A stretch of DNA of 21,902 bases from JAAYGT01 sp050252075 (GTDB lineage: Bacteria > Pseudomonadota > Gammaproteobacteria > Burkholderiales > Burkholderiaceae_B), in NCBI GenBank assembly GCA_050252075.1, contig JBFWLP010000057.1:1-21902 (forward strand), written 5' to 3'. The notes beneath the pieces were generated by a model. That model was not told where the DNA came from, made no database searches, and was given only the letters and a program-made list of their open reading frames with translations. This document shows, piece after piece, positions 14,068 through 21,902 of this stretch; position 1 is the stretch's first letter; every line of letters starts with the position of its first letter. The position numbers and the translations under genes are program-made.

Positions 14068-14895
14068 ATGCAATTGCTGATTGACGCCGGTAACACCCGG
14101 GTGAAATTTGCCCGACTGAACCCGGGCGCCGGCGAGCGTGATCCGGATATTCTTGCTATCCCTCATTCCGGGCTTGCCGACGGCCTGCAACAGGCGCTGG
14201 CCGGCTGGGGGTGCCGCCCGAAGGCGGCGCTGGGCGTGAACGTAGCCGGGCCGCAGGCGGCGCAGCGTATCGAACACGCGCTGCACGACTGCTTCGGACC
14301 ACACTTTCGAATGGAATGGATTCACAGCCAGGCCCACGTTGCCGGTGTCTACAACGCCTACCGGGAACCCGGCCGGCTCGGGCCCGATCGCTGGTCGGGC
14401 TGCGTGGGCGTGGCGCATCTGGCACAAGGCCGCCCCGTGCTGCTGGCCAATTTCGGAACGGCCACCACCGTAGATACCGTCGTCTGCACCACACGCTACA
14501 CCAAAGTACCGGCCCCTACCTTCGTCGGAGGCCTGATCTTTCCGGGGCCGGAGCTGATGCGAACCGCACTGGCCTCGGGAACCGCCAACCTGCCGCAGGC
14601 GCGCATCGAACTTGCCGACTACCCGCTGCATACCGATTCGGCCATCAGCACCGGTATTGCCGCGGCCCAGGCCGGGGCGGTGCTGCGCCAGTGGTTTCAG
14701 GGTTTTGAACAGCACAAGGCGCCGCCGTTGGTCGTGTGTTCGGGAGGAGGCTGGCCGCAGGTACAGCAGGAACTGGCCGATCAGCTGCAACGGGCACAGG
14801 ATCGTGCCGGTGTGGAGGCCGTACCGGTACTATGGCGGGATGCTCCGGTTCTGGACGGCCTGGCCCGTATCTACCGGGCGGGTTCGCGCAGCTGA
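14068..14895 (+). CDS. coaX: Type III pantothenate kinase
   Basis: Catalyses ATP-dependent phosphorylation of pantothenate, the first step of coenzyme A synthesis. The 275 residues carry the ASKHA-fold signatures of CoaX: LIDAGNTRVKFARL at the N-terminus (phosphate loop with Asp6), GPDRWSGCVGVAHL in the middle (substrate and monovalent-cation region), LANFGTATTVDTV and FVGGLIFPG. Length is slightly above the family minimum of about 250. It is the second gene of birA-coaX. Its last 25 bases overlap, on the opposite strand, the end of a 59-residue ORF. Confidence 0.95.
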   Translation: MQLLIDAGNTRVKFARLNPGAGERDPDILAIPHSGLADGLQQALAGWGCRPKAALGVNVAGPQAAQRIEHALHDCFGPHFRMEWIHSQAHVAGVYNAYREPGRLGPDRWSGCVGVAHLAQGRPVLLANFGTATTVDTVVCTTRYTKVPAPTFVGGLIFPGPELMRTALASGTANLPQARIELADYPLHTDSAISTGIAAAQAGAVLRQWFQGFEQHKAPPLVVCSGGGWPQVQQELADQLQRAQDRAGVEAVPVLWRDAPVLDGLARIYRAGSRS

Positions 14896-15050
14896 GTATC
14901 CGGCGTGCCCGGCCGAACCGCCAGCTCGTTGCGTTCGGTCAGCAGGCGGGGATCACGCCCGGTTTCAGCCGGAGGCGTGCCGAAAAGGCCGACGCCCAGC
15001 CCGAAAGCGGCCGCATTGGCCAGCAAGACAAGTACGAACAAAAACCGCAT
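14871..15050 (-). CDS. Small membrane-anchored protein, 59 residues (SPOR-protein N-terminus-like)
   Basis: An ATG at 15050 opens a 59-residue frame ending at 14871. It starts MRFLFVLVLLANAAAFGLGV, one hydrophobic segment of about 20 residues suited to a signal anchor, followed by a hydrophilic tail with GRDPRLLTERNELAVRPGTP. The hydrophobic start and the D-P-x-x-L...PGTP pattern recall the N-terminus of SPOR-domain cell-division proteins often found after coaX in relatives, but no SPOR domain follows, so it could be a truncated remnant or an independent small protein. No good ribosome-binding site is seen. The stop region overlaps the coaX end by 25 bases. The resemblance is from memory, not a search. 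Confidence 0.6.
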   Translation of the reverse strand: MRFLFVLVLLANAAAFGLGVGLFGTPPAETGRDPRLLTERNELAVRPGTPDTQLREPAR

Positions 15051-15076
15051 GATGGGTATCGTTTCCGCGAAAACGA

Positions 15077-15820
15077 TCAGTTTATCGCAGCGCCGGCCGG
15101 TGTGAACAGGTTTGACAGTTCGGCACGCGCCCGCTCGCCAAAGCGCGGGGCAGGCGTACTGAAATAAAGATAGTCAGGCGTGGATTCACCAACCTGCAGA
15201 AAAAAACCGGCCTGTTCGAGAATGTCACCGGCGGCGTATTCCCGGGCAAGGTTCTGGTCACGTGCCGTGAGCGCCTGCACGAAACGTTCCCGGATCTCGA
15301 AGGACTGATCGAGCCAGTCGTCGGCAAGCGTGGCGAATTTTTGCTGGTAGGGGTTCAGGCGTTTACGGATATACAGCACCTGCCGGGTAAGAAAACGGTT
15401 GGCACACGCAAAATACAGGGCCTCGTGAAAAGCCAGGTTGTATTCACGGTAAGCGCTCAGATCGCGACCCGCAACGGCCGCGCGGCCGCCGGCGTGCACC
15501 TCGAGGATGCGTTCCATGGCATGCGCGGAACCGCGCTCACAGGCCAGCGCCGCGCATAACCCTTCGGAATGGGCCAGCGCCTCGAACAGTTCGGCAACCT
15601 CGCGGGCCGGCAATTCGACGACGTAAATTCCGGCCCGGGGAACAATACGCACAAAGCCTTCCGCCGACAGCTGCAGCAGGGCTTCACGCACCGGCGTGCG
15701 CGATACCTCGAATTGCTGCCCCAGACGGCTTTCGTCGAGCATCGTACCGGGCGCCAGTTCGCCGGAGACGATACGTTTTTCCAGCTCGGCGCGGACGCGG
15801 TCGGTATTCGTAATGATCAT
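15077..15820 (-). CDS. GntR family transcriptional regulator, FCD (FadR) subfamily
   Basis: The 247-residue protein has an N-terminal GntR winged helix (about 5-70; SGELAPGTMLDESRL, then VSRTPVREALLQLSAEGFV) and an all-helical C-terminal FCD domain (about 80-215; EYNLAFHEALYFACANRF carries the usual Asn/His positions for a metal or acid ligand). Such proteins are usually repressors of carboxylate or amino-acid catabolism released by a small acid. No catabolic operon is adjacent, so the target cannot be named. The stop is 26 bases from the 59-residue ORF on the same strand. The ATG at 15820 gives a normal length. The 98 bases between this start and the waaA stop should hold its promoter, but no strong one stands out. 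Confidence 0.9.
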   Translation of the reverse strand: MIITNTDRVRAELEKRIVSGELAPGTMLDESRLGQQFEVSRTPVREALLQLSAEGFVRIVPRAGIYVVELPAREVAELFEALAHSEGLCAALACERGSAHAMERILEVHAGGRAAVAGRDLSAYREYNLAFHEALYFACANRFLTRQVLYIRKRLNPYQQKFATLADDWLDQSFEIRERFVQALTARDQNLAREYAAGDILEQAGFFLQVGESTPDYLYFSTPAPRFGERARAELSNLFTPAGAAIN

Positions 15821-15918
15821 TTCGACAGATGGTTTTATGCACTATCGAAAATTCTAATCCCAAAGCCGCACCGGCCAAATGGGGAATACGGACTAGAAAA
15901 GGGGGTAATTGTTGTGAT

Positions 15919-17247
15919 TTAGACCACGTTATCCAGCTCGTTGATAGTGGCCAGCACCCGGGAAACCGCCCCGGCGTGCTTTTGCACCCAATCGCGACCG
16001 GCCGCCCCCATGCGGAGGGTGCGGGGCGCATCGTCGAGTAATTCAAGGGCGGTGCGCACCGCGTGGTCGGGGCCGGGCACCCGCAGGGCGGCCCCTTCAT
16101 CGATGGCATCGACCACGGCCTGTTCAAAATTGACCGTGTGGGGCCCTACTATGACCGGCACGCCGATGGCACACGCTTCGATCAGGTTCTGTCCCCCATG
16201 GGGCTGAAAACTGCCTGCCACAATCGCCACGTTGCCCAGCGCGTAGTACCAGGGCATTTCTCCCAGGGAGTCACCCAGCAGCACATCGGTTTCGCGGCAT
16301 TGCTGAACGGCACTGGAGCTGTTGCCCCCCAGTTGCAGAAGATCCGAACGGCGCACAAATGTCAGTCCGGCCGCAGTCAGCAACGCGGCGGCTTCGTCAA
16401 AACGCTGGGGATGGCGAGGCACCAGACAGAACAAGGCCCGCTGATGCGGCTCGGCCCCTTCGCGCTCCAAACGGTTCAGATAGCGCTTGATTGCCTGAAT
16501 GAAAAGCTCGTCCTCGCCTTCGCGGGTACTGGCCACCACCACAATGCGCCGGCCCAGAGCCGCTGCGAAGCTGTGCCCCCGATCGATTTTCTGCTGTGGA
16601 AAATTGACGTCGAACTTGAAATTGCCCGACACCCGCACCCCGTTCGCGCCGGCCTGCTCCAGCCGCTGCGCATCGGCCAGGGTTTGCGCATACACGGCCG
16701 AAAAAGCGGCATACGCTTCACGCAGCACGCTGCCGGCCCGCAAGGCCTGCCGCAACGACTGATCGGAAAAGCGGGCACTGGCCAGCACCATGGGCAAACC
16801 CGCCTTGCCCGCGCTGAACAGCAGGTTCGGCCACACCTCGCGTTCGATCAGCACACCGACGCGCGGCCGGTAGTGAGAGAAAAACCGCCGGGTTGCGCCG
16901 GGAAAATCGTAAGGCAGCCACTCCTGTGCGAGCCGGCCCCCGGCGATGGCATCGGCAAAAAGCCGTTGGCCCTCGGCCCGGCCGGTGGCGGTCAGGTGCG
17001 TAAGCAATACCTGCCGCCCCTGATCCAGCAGCGCCTGGACAAGCGGCTGGGCGGCACGCGTTTCCCCCAGGCTGACTGCATGGACCCACACAGGCGCAGC
17101 AAGGGGCGAGGCGGCGGCATAAAAACCAAAACGGGCACCGCCGGCCACCTGCCACTGCCCGCCGGCACGGCGGGCCCGAAGTGCCATCCAGGCCAGCAAA
17201 GCGGGCGACAGCGCACGGATCAGCGACGAATACACAAAACGGTTCAC
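15919..17247 (-). CDS. waaA: 3-deoxy-D-manno-octulosonic acid (Kdo) transferase
   Basis: Adds Kdo from CMP-Kdo to the lipid A precursor at the cytoplasmic face of the inner membrane. The 442-residue GT-B glycosyltransferase shows an N-terminal hydrophobic anchor (about 5-25), VWVHAVSLGETRAAQPLV with the catalytic glutamate at Glu62, LIEREVWPNLL, VSGNFKFD and, in the C-terminal domain, GGQNLIEACAIGVPVIVGP for nucleotide-sugar binding. Length is slightly above the usual ~425. Its ATG overlaps the waaC stop by 4 bases, a typical translational-coupling arrangement, so the two inner-core enzymes are made together. Confidence 0.96.
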   Translation of the reverse strand: MNRFVYSSLIRALSPALLAWMALRARRAGGQWQVAGGARFGFYAAASPLAAPVWVHAVSLGETRAAQPLVQALLDQGRQVLLTHLTATGRAEGQRLFADAIAGGRLAQEWLPYDFPGATRRFFSHYRPRVGVLIEREVWPNLLFSAGKAGLPMVLASARFSDQSLRQALRAGSVLREAYAAFSAVYAQTLADAQRLEQAGANGVRVSGNFKFDVNFPQQKIDRGHSFAAALGRRIVVVASTREGEDELFIQAIKRYLNRLEREGAEPHQRALFCLVPRHPQRFDEAAALLTAAGLTFVRRSDLLQLGGNSSSAVQQCRETDVLLGDSLGEMPWYYALGNVAIVAGSFQPHGGQNLIEACAIGVPVIVGPHTVNFEQAVVDAIDEGAALRVPGPDHAVRTALELLDDAPRTLRMGAAGRDWVQKHAGAVSRVLATINELDNVV

Positions 17248-18212
17248 GCCGCCGTCTCCTGCCAGGCCAGCGCCTGATCAACGGCATCGAGCACCTGGTC
17301 TGCGGTGGGAGGGTGGCCTCGCTCCCCCAGGCTGGCGGTGAATCCTGCGCCTTGCAGCGGCGTGCGTACCGGTGTTGAGGCTTTGTAAATGCCGATAGTG
17401 GGCCGGCCCAACCCGGCCGACAAATGCGTCAAGCCACTGTCGAGCCCGACCATGAGCCGCGCCGGCGCCAGCACCCTGGCCACATCGGTCAGCCCCATGC
17501 GGGGCAAAACCTGGGCCCCCTGAACGCCCTGCATCAAGGCCTGCGCACGGGCCGTTTCGGCGGCGTTTCCCGCCAGCACCTTCAGGCCAAGCCCGGCACA
17601 ACGCAAGCGGGCAAACACCTGATGCCAGGCCTGGGGATCCCATAATTTGTCGTCGCGGCTGGCCGACGGCATGATGACCGCGTACGGCTCGATAGCAATG
17701 CCATCGGTAAAACGCTGCAAGCCGAAATCCGGCGGCCCTTCCCACTGATACCCGAAGGCGGCGCCGGCCAGATCGCGTTGCCGCTTGATCGCCGGCTGCC
17801 AGAACGGCACGGCATGCCTGACATCGTAGAAAAACGAGGCCAACGGCTCGCGCGCCGACCGGCGATCCAGGCCATGGCGCTTGCCGTGTGTCTGGCGCAC
17901 CAGCCAGATTGATTTCATCAGCGCCTGCATGTCGAGCACGACATCGTAGCGGCGTGCCGCCAGATCGCGCTTTAACGCCGCCCTTTCGGCCCGCGACTGT
18001 GCCGACCACCACTGCTTTCGCCAGCGCCGGTGCGCCACGGTGATGACGTCGTGGACGGCCGGATGCCAGCGCGGTATATCGGCGAAGCTCTCTTCGACGA
18101 TCCAGTCGATCTGTGCTTGCGGCACATGACGGGCAATATCGGTGATTGCCGGCAGCATGTGCACCAAGTCGCCCAGGGAAGAGGTGCGAACAATAAGGAT
18201 TTTGCAAGTCAT
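17244..18212 (-). CDS. waaC: Lipopolysaccharide heptosyltransferase I
   Basis: Adds the first L-glycero-D-manno-heptose to Kdo of the LPS inner core. The 322-residue GT9-family protein begins KILIVRTSSLGDLVHMLPAI, the typical N-terminus with the conserved Asp; WIVEESFADIP, YDVVLDMQALMKS, VIMPSASRDDKLW and MVGLDSGLTHLSAGLG (nucleotide-sugar site) follow. The frame is open to 18245, but the ATG at 18212 is preferred because the family sequence starts there and the longer version would run into the end of the EamA gene. It lies 7 bases after the EamA gene and overlaps waaA by 4 bases, suggesting one operon. Confidence 0.95.
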   Translation of the reverse strand: MTCKILIVRTSSLGDLVHMLPAITDIARHVPQAQIDWIVEESFADIPRWHPAVHDVITVAHRRWRKQWWSAQSRAERAALKRDLAARRYDVVLDMQALMKSIWLVRQTHGKRHGLDRRSAREPLASFFYDVRHAVPFWQPAIKRQRDLAGAAFGYQWEGPPDFGLQRFTDGIAIEPYAVIMPSASRDDKLWDPQAWHQVFARLRCAGLGLKVLAGNAAETARAQALMQGVQGAQVLPRMGLTDVARVLAPARLMVGLDSGLTHLSAGLGRPTIGIYKASTPVRTPLQGAGFTASLGERGHPPTADQVLDAVDQALAWQETAA

Positions 18213-18219
18213 GGCGCGA

Positions 18220-19143
18220 TTATAGTTTCCGGCCACGCCATTCAATGAAGCCTATGCTGATACCACTGGCACAAATGACCGCAATGCCCAGCCAGGTGAA
18301 GGCATCGGGAAACTGCCCCCAGATGAACCATCCCAGCGACGCCGCCGCCACAATTTGCAGGTACAGGAACGGTGCCAGCATGGATGCCGGCGCAAAACGA
18401 TAGGCCTGGATTTGCATAAGGTGGCCGAACGCCCCCCAAAAACCCGTGGACAGCAAAATAAGCCAGTGAAAGGCATCGAGTGTGGGAATAACGGCCATGA
18501 CATCATTCCAGACGAACGGGATCATCAGCGTCAAGGCAACGCTACCCACCGCGCCGCTCCAGACCAGGGTGGTCAGCGGATCGTCAACCGCCACCTTGCG
18601 GGTGGCAATAAACTGGCCGGCGAACAGGAAGGCGGTAAACAGCCCAAGCGCCGTACCCACCGGATGCAACCCGGCATCGGGACGGATGATGATCAGCACA
18701 CCCAGAAAACCGACACCGGCAGCCACCCAGCGCGATACGCGGGCGGGCTCTTTCAGTACCCACGGTGCCAGGGCCAGCATAATGAGCGGCGCCAGAAAGT
18801 TGATGGCCGTGGCTTCGGCCTGCGGCAAATAATGCAGCGTGGTGAAGAAAAACATGGTGGCGGCCAGCATGGTGCCGCCGCGAATGATTTGCGCCCGGGG
18901 GCGCACGCTGCGCAAAACCCGCGTACCGCGGGCCGGCAGCACCAGCGCCAGTACCAGTACCAGATGCACTACATAACGGAACCAGCACAGCATGACCAGC
19001 GACACGCCGCCGGCCATGACCCACTTGCCGCTGGCGTCAAGGGTGGAAAGGGCCCAGCTGGAAAGAATGAGTATGCCGATACCCGCCATGGGACGGGTGG
19101 CGCCGTACGCGGGCGCGGGACGGCTGGGCTGAGGCCGGGACAT
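18220..19143 (-). CDS. DMT-superfamily transporter, EamA domains
   Basis: The 307-residue integral membrane protein has about ten hydrophobic segments arranged as two EamA repeats (about 20-150 and 165-300). Typical features are the LNFLAPLI-like stretch NFLAPLIMLALAPWVLKE at the end of the first repeat and APFLYLQIVAAASLGWFIWG in the second. Such proteins export or exchange metabolites such as amino acids or purines; the substrate is unknown. The N-terminal 18 residues are hydrophilic and Pro/Arg-rich. GGAG is about 12 bases from the ATG. It sits between the carbonic-anhydrase-like gene (21 bases upstream) and waaC (7 bases downstream); no direct link to LPS synthesis is apparent. Confidence 0.92.
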   Translation of the reverse strand: MSRPQPSRPAPAYGATRPMAGIGILILSSWALSTLDASGKWVMAGGVSLVMLCWFRYVVHLVLVLALVLPARGTRVLRSVRPRAQIIRGGTMLAATMFFFTTLHYLPQAEATAINFLAPLIMLALAPWVLKEPARVSRWVAAGVGFLGVLIIIRPDAGLHPVGTALGLFTAFLFAGQFIATRKVAVDDPLTTLVWSGAVGSVALTLMIPFVWNDVMAVIPTLDAFHWLILLSTGFWGAFGHLMQIQAYRFAPASMLAPFLYLQIVAAASLGWFIWGQFPDAFTWLGIAVICASGISIGFIEWRGRKL

Positions 19144-19164
19144 AGTGCTGCAGGCTCCGGCAGA

Positions 19165-19689
19165 TTAGTTGATGGGGGTCAGTTCGGCTTTGAAGCGGGC
19201 GGCGCGTTCAGCATAGCCCAGCGCGTTCTTGCGTATCATGGCCACATCGTCGTCGGACAAGGTGCGCACCACTTTGGCCGGGGCGCCGAGTATCAGGGAA
19301 CGCGGCGGGAACACCTTGTTTTCCGTCACGATGGCACCGGCGCCGACCAGGCTTTCCTTGCCAATGACGGCGCCGTTCAGCACAACGGCCTGAATGCCCA
19401 CCAGCACATCGTCTTCGATGGTGCAGCCATGCAGCATGGCCTGGTGACCCACCACCACGCCCTTGCCCAGCGTAAGCGGCTTGCCCGGGTCGTTATGCAA
19501 GACGGCACCTTCCTGCACGTTGGAGTTTTCCCCAATGACGATAGGCTCGTTGTCGGCACGAATGACCGCACCGGGCCAGACGCTGGTGTTGGCTTCCAGG
19601 CGCGCCTGACCGATAATCGTGGCCTCGGCCGCAACATAGGCGGTTTCATGAATTTGGGGAACCAGGTCGCCCAGTTTGTAACAGGTCAT
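19165..19689 (-). CDS. Gamma-carbonic anhydrase family protein (left-handed beta-helix)
   Basis: The 174-residue protein is built from hexapeptide repeats forming a left-handed beta-helix (about residues 15-145) with a C-terminal helix (ARFKAELTPIN). Three zinc-ligand histidines are at the expected places: His65 in VLHND, His82 in VGHQA and His87 in LHGC. This is the layout of YrdA/CaiE/PaaY-type and archaeal Cam-type gamma-class proteins; many bacterial members show little carbonic anhydrase activity, so the activity is not certain. The ATG at 19689 has GGTGGGG close upstream and is preferred over a GTG at 19701. It is first in the leftward run to waaA and divergent from a thioesterase. Confidence 0.92.
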   Translation of the reverse strand: MTCYKLGDLVPQIHETAYVAAEATIIGQARLEANTSVWPGAVIRADNEPIVIGENSNVQEGAVLHNDPGKPLTLGKGVVVGHQAMLHGCTIEDDVLVGIQAVVLNGAVIGKESLVGAGAIVTENKVFPPRSLILGAPAKVVRTLSDDDVAMIRKNALGYAERAARFKAELTPIN

Positions 19690-19756
19690 ACTACACCCCA
19701 CCTTTTGTTCAAAAAAGAAACGATTTCAACACATCACGCAGCCCATTTCCAGAGCC

Positions 19757-20203
19757 ATGACACGACCCAGCCCCCGCCCCCGCACCGATTTCCCCCATTT
19801 CCAGACCATCACCACGCGCTGGATGGACAACGATGTGTACGGGCATGTGAACAACGTCACCTACTATTCCTACTTCGATACCGCCGTCAATCGGTATCTA
19901 ATCGAGGCCGGCGCGCTGGATATACATGCCGGTGAAGTGATCGGCCTGGTGGTGAATACCGGCTGCCATTACTTCGCCCCTATTGCTTTTCCGCAACAGC
20001 TCGACGCCGGTGTGGCGGTTGCGCACATTGGCTCATCGAGCGTACGGTATGAAGTGGGTGTGTTTGTTCAGGGCGAAAGCACCACAGCCGCGCACGGCCA
20101 TTTTGTGCATGTCTATGTCGACAAAGCCACACGCCGGCCGGTGCCGTTGCCACCCGAACTGCGCCGCGCCCTGGAGCAACTGTACCGCGCACCTGAAGCC
20201 TGA
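19757..20203 (+). CDS. Acyl-CoA thioesterase, 4HBT hot-dog fold
   Basis: The 148-residue single hot-dog domain protein contains RWMDNDVYGHVNNVTYYSYFD at its N-terminus (given here only as the motif name D-x-D-x-x-G-H-V-N-N); by comparison with 4-hydroxybenzoyl-CoA thioesterase, the second aspartate of the pair, Asp26, should be catalytic. These enzymes hydrolyse acyl-CoA or acyl-ACP thioesters in the cytoplasm; the chain specificity cannot be read from sequence. It is divergent from the gamma-carbonic anhydrase gene across 67 bases, and convergent with the tolC-type gene with a 13-base gap. Confidence 0.9.
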   Translation: MTRPSPRPRTDFPHFQTITTRWMDNDVYGHVNNVTYYSYFDTAVNRYLIEAGALDIHAGEVIGLVVNTGCHYFAPIAFPQQLDAGVAVAHIGSSSVRYEVGVFVQGESTTAAHGHFVHVYVDKATRRPVPLPPELRRALEQLYRAPEA

Positions 20204-20216
20204 CGGCCGGCGACGA

Positions 20217-21653
20217 TCAGGCCTGGCCGGCCGACAGCTCGATGGTTTCCTTGCCGAAGAACCCGGAATTCACCTGATCGATGGCCTGGGCATCGAGCTG
20301 CCCGGCGGCACCGGCCAGCATCAGCCGGGCCAGAACATATTCAAGACGGGCCTGGGTAAGATCGAGCCGTGCCCGATACAGCTGTTCCTGCGCGTCCAGA
20401 ATATCGATAATGCTGCGCGTGCCGGCCTGATAGCCTTTTTCCACCGCCTCAAGCGCCAGCAAACTGGATTCCACCGCCACTTTCAAGGCGGCAGTACGTT
20501 CGGCGCCGCTGACCACCGCCTGATACTGCCGGGTTACTTCGACAGCCACCCGTTCCCGCGTTGCCTGCAGCTCTTGCGAGGAGCGGTCGCGGTTATAGCG
20601 CGCCTGCGTTACCTGGGCGCTGGTCAGGCCGCCGGAAAACACCGGCAAGGACAGCTGGACGCCGAACGAGGTGGTGGAACTGTCCTGATTTCGGGTGGAC
20701 AGGGTTTCGTTGGACACCACACGGCGCGACGCCACGATATCAAGCGTAGGCAAATGCCCGCCGAAGGTGCGATCGATTTCATCGTCGGAAATGCGGACAC
20801 CCTGCTCACCGGCCCGGATTTCCGCATTGTTGTTCATGGCCATGGCCAGCCAGTCTTCACGGGTGGCCGGCACAAGGGGCTGCGGTTTGAAATCGGGCTT
20901 CAGGCCGGCAATGCGCACCGGTGTGGCGCCCACCATCTCCTGCAGTTCGCGTTGGGCCACCACCAGCGCGTCTTGCGCGGCGATCAGGTCGGCACGCGCC
21001 AGATCACGCCATGATTCGGCCTCGCGAATGTCGGTAATGGTGCCTTCGCCGGCGTCGTAGTGACGCTGGGCCACCACCACCTGCCGCTCGTTGGCCTGCA
21101 GGTTGTTTCTGGCCAGCACCACATGTTCATACGACAGCAAAGCCTGAAAATACCGGTTCACCATACGTACAGCGGTGTCTTTGGCCTTGGTGTCGAAAAT
21201 GGCCAGGCTGTAATCGGCACGGCCCTGGCCCTGCCGGTACTCGGCAAACGTGCTCCAGTTGAAGACCGTCTGGGTGGCACGAATTTCGTTGGTCTTGGCC
21301 GTGTAATCGAGATCGGTGCTGACTGTGTTGCCAAAGTTGGTTGGCTGCTCCAGGGTGCCGCGCACCCGGTTGCGCCCCAGCGACGCGCTGACTTGCGGCA
21401 ACAGTTTGGAGCGACCGATGGCCCGGTTCGTCTGGCCGGCTTCGCGCTCGCTGATGGCCGCCTGATAGGTGGGATCGTACTGCAGGGTGGCCCGCCACGC
21501 GCTGGACAAATCAAAACTGGCAGATTTGTCGGACGACGGGGCCTGTTGCACGGCGGGAGGCTTCGACTGGGCAAACGAGACCGGCATGCCTACCCACACC
21601 ATGGGCAAGGCCGCCAGACCCGCGATTGCCGTACGAAACATTACCCTGCGCAT
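20217..21653 (-). CDS. TolC family outer membrane protein (type I secretion)
   Basis: The 478-residue protein has a signal peptide (about 1-28, ending SFA) and the duplicated outer-membrane-efflux layout: DLSSAWRATLQYDPTYQAA near the start, long coiled-coil helices (about 60-260 and 285-450), and a second repeat with LSLPVFSGGLTSAQVTQA. The QLSLPVFSGG and GTRSIIDILDAQEQLYRARLDL segments are typical of TolC homologues that pair with type I secretion transporters. It would form the trimeric outer membrane and periplasmic duct. It follows the HlyD-type gene on the same strand by 2 bases, so the two are co-transcribed as parts of one exporter. The secreted substrate is not in view. Confidence 0.94.
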   Translation of the reverse strand: MRRVMFRTAIAGLAALPMVWVGMPVSFAQSKPPAVQQAPSSDKSASFDLSSAWRATLQYDPTYQAAISEREAGQTNRAIGRSKLLPQVSASLGRNRVRGTLEQPTNFGNTVSTDLDYTAKTNEIRATQTVFNWSTFAEYRQGQGRADYSLAIFDTKAKDTAVRMVNRYFQALLSYEHVVLARNNLQANERQVVVAQRHYDAGEGTITDIREAESWRDLARADLIAAQDALVVAQRELQEMVGATPVRIAGLKPDFKPQPLVPATREDWLAMAMNNNAEIRAGEQGVRISDDEIDRTFGGHLPTLDIVASRRVVSNETLSTRNQDSSTTSFGVQLSLPVFSGGLTSAQVTQARYNRDRSSQELQATRERVAVEVTRQYQAVVSGAERTAALKVAVESSLLALEAVEKGYQAGTRSIIDILDAQEQLYRARLDLTQARLEYVLARLMLAGAAGQLDAQAIDQVNSGFFGKETIELSAGQA

Positions 21654-21655
21654 GC

Positions 21656-21902
21656 TTATTGCTCCTTGAAGGATTTATCCAGACGATCGAGCATGGGTTT
21701 AAGCAAGTAACTGAGCATGGTGCGCTCGCCGGTACGAATAAGCACCGAGGCCGGCATACCCGGGCGAACTTCGTTGCCACCCAACAGGTTGACGCCTTCC
21801 TGGGTAAGTTCGATTTGAGCCCGGTAATAAGGCATCTTGGTCACCTCATCGACCAGACGATCGCCCGACACCGTCATTACTTTACCGGGAATCTGGGGTG
21901 TC
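21656..21902 (-). CDS. HlyD-type periplasmic adaptor, C-terminal fragment (N-terminus outside window)
   Basis: Only the last 81 complete codons are inside the window, reading leftward to the stop at 21656. The sequence contains GKVMTVSGDRLVDE, MPYYRAQIELT, VRPGMPASVLIRTGERT and MLSYLLKPMLDRLDKSFKEQ. The PGMPA-x-V-x-I-x-TGERT-x-x-x-YLLKP ending is diagnostic for type I secretion membrane-fusion proteins (HlyD/PrtE group), which bridge the inner-membrane ABC exporter and the TolC duct. The 2-base gap to the TolC gene indicates an operon. An ABC transporter with a peptidase-like or plain N-terminus is expected further upstream, beyond the right edge. Confidence 0.92.
   Translation of the reverse strand, partial: TPQIPGKVMTVSGDRLVDEVTKMPYYRAQIELTQEGVNLLGGNEVRPGMPASVLIRTGERTMLSYLLKPMLDRLDKSFKEQ

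Noticed and set aside
15058..15077. Inverted repeat ATCGTTT / AAACGAT at the gntR end
   Set aside because: Only 7 bp with no T tract after it in the direction of gntR; too weak to call a terminator.
16063..17277. Rightward open frame of 404 codons
   Set aside because: Fully antisense to waaA, which has clear motifs; the translation looks like a shadow.
18355..19935. Long rightward open frame of 526 codons across the EamA and carbonic-anhydrase genes
   Set aside because: It is antisense to two well-supported genes, and its translation is rich in Gly/Arg/His/Gln with no recognisable motif; long shadow frames are expected in GC-rich DNA.
20198..20222. GCCTGA / TCAGGC dyad between the convergent thioesterase and TolC genes
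   Set aside because: The 6-bp arms mainly reflect the two facing stop codons, with no T tract on either side; not convincing as a bidirectional terminator.
1..21902. CRISPR arrays, tRNA/rRNA genes, transposases or integrases
   Set aside because: Looked for repeated spacer-like units, tRNA-like cloverleaf sequence and mobile-element proteins by eye and found none.

Overview
The window looks like a chromosomal segment of a GC-rich betaproteobacterium, most likely of the Alcaligenaceae (Bordetella/Pusillimonas-like). This rests on product types and gene order (birA-coaX, waaC-waaA, dacA-dat-ybeD-lipB with lipA nearby), not on any database search. Coding density is high. I see no tRNA, rRNA, insertion sequence or CRISPR array. 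The longest gene-free stretches are 853-1136 and 5525-5734, and both hold regulatory-looking sequence.

Positions 1-3968: a small accessory catabolic group. A class III aminotransferase (cut by the left edge) is divergent from a MurR/RpiR regulator and a C45-family Ntn-hydrolase. An N-formylglutamate-amidohydrolase-like gene converges on the hydrolase. The set suggests deacylation of N-acylated amino acids or amines followed by transamination, but the substrate is unknown.

Positions 4019-7430: a nitrite-respiration module. It contains a three-domain copper nitrite reductase (NirK with a fused C-terminal cytochrome c), a divergent Crp/Fnr regulator of the NnrR/DNR type, and a NirV-like FGE-sulfatase-domain lipoprotein. 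The nirK and nirV upstream regions share an identical 18-base sequence containing a TTG-N8-CAA dyad. In both cases it is centred exactly where a class II Fnr-type activator would sit relative to a candidate -10 box. This is the clearest regulatory signal in the window. No NO reductase is present here.

Positions 7462-13103 (all leftward): lipA, a crotonase-fold protein lacking both usual catalytic glutamates, lipB, a DUF493/YbeD protein, D-amino-acid transaminase, D-alanyl-D-alanine carboxypeptidase and an alpha/beta hydrolase. This combines lipoate synthesis with D-amino acid and peptidoglycan metabolism.

Positions 13174-15820: monofunctional BirA and type III pantothenate kinase CoaX run rightward. 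A 59-residue membrane-anchored small protein, antisense to the coaX end, and a GntR/FCD regulator run leftward.

Positions 15919-19689 (leftward): a probable operon of gamma-carbonic anhydrase-like protein, EamA transporter, heptosyltransferase I (WaaC) and Kdo transferase (WaaA), the last two building the LPS inner core. A 4HBT thioesterase is divergent from it. Positions 20217-21902 hold a TolC-type outer membrane protein and the C-terminus of a HlyD-type adaptor, part of a type I secretion system whose ABC transporter should lie beyond the right edge.
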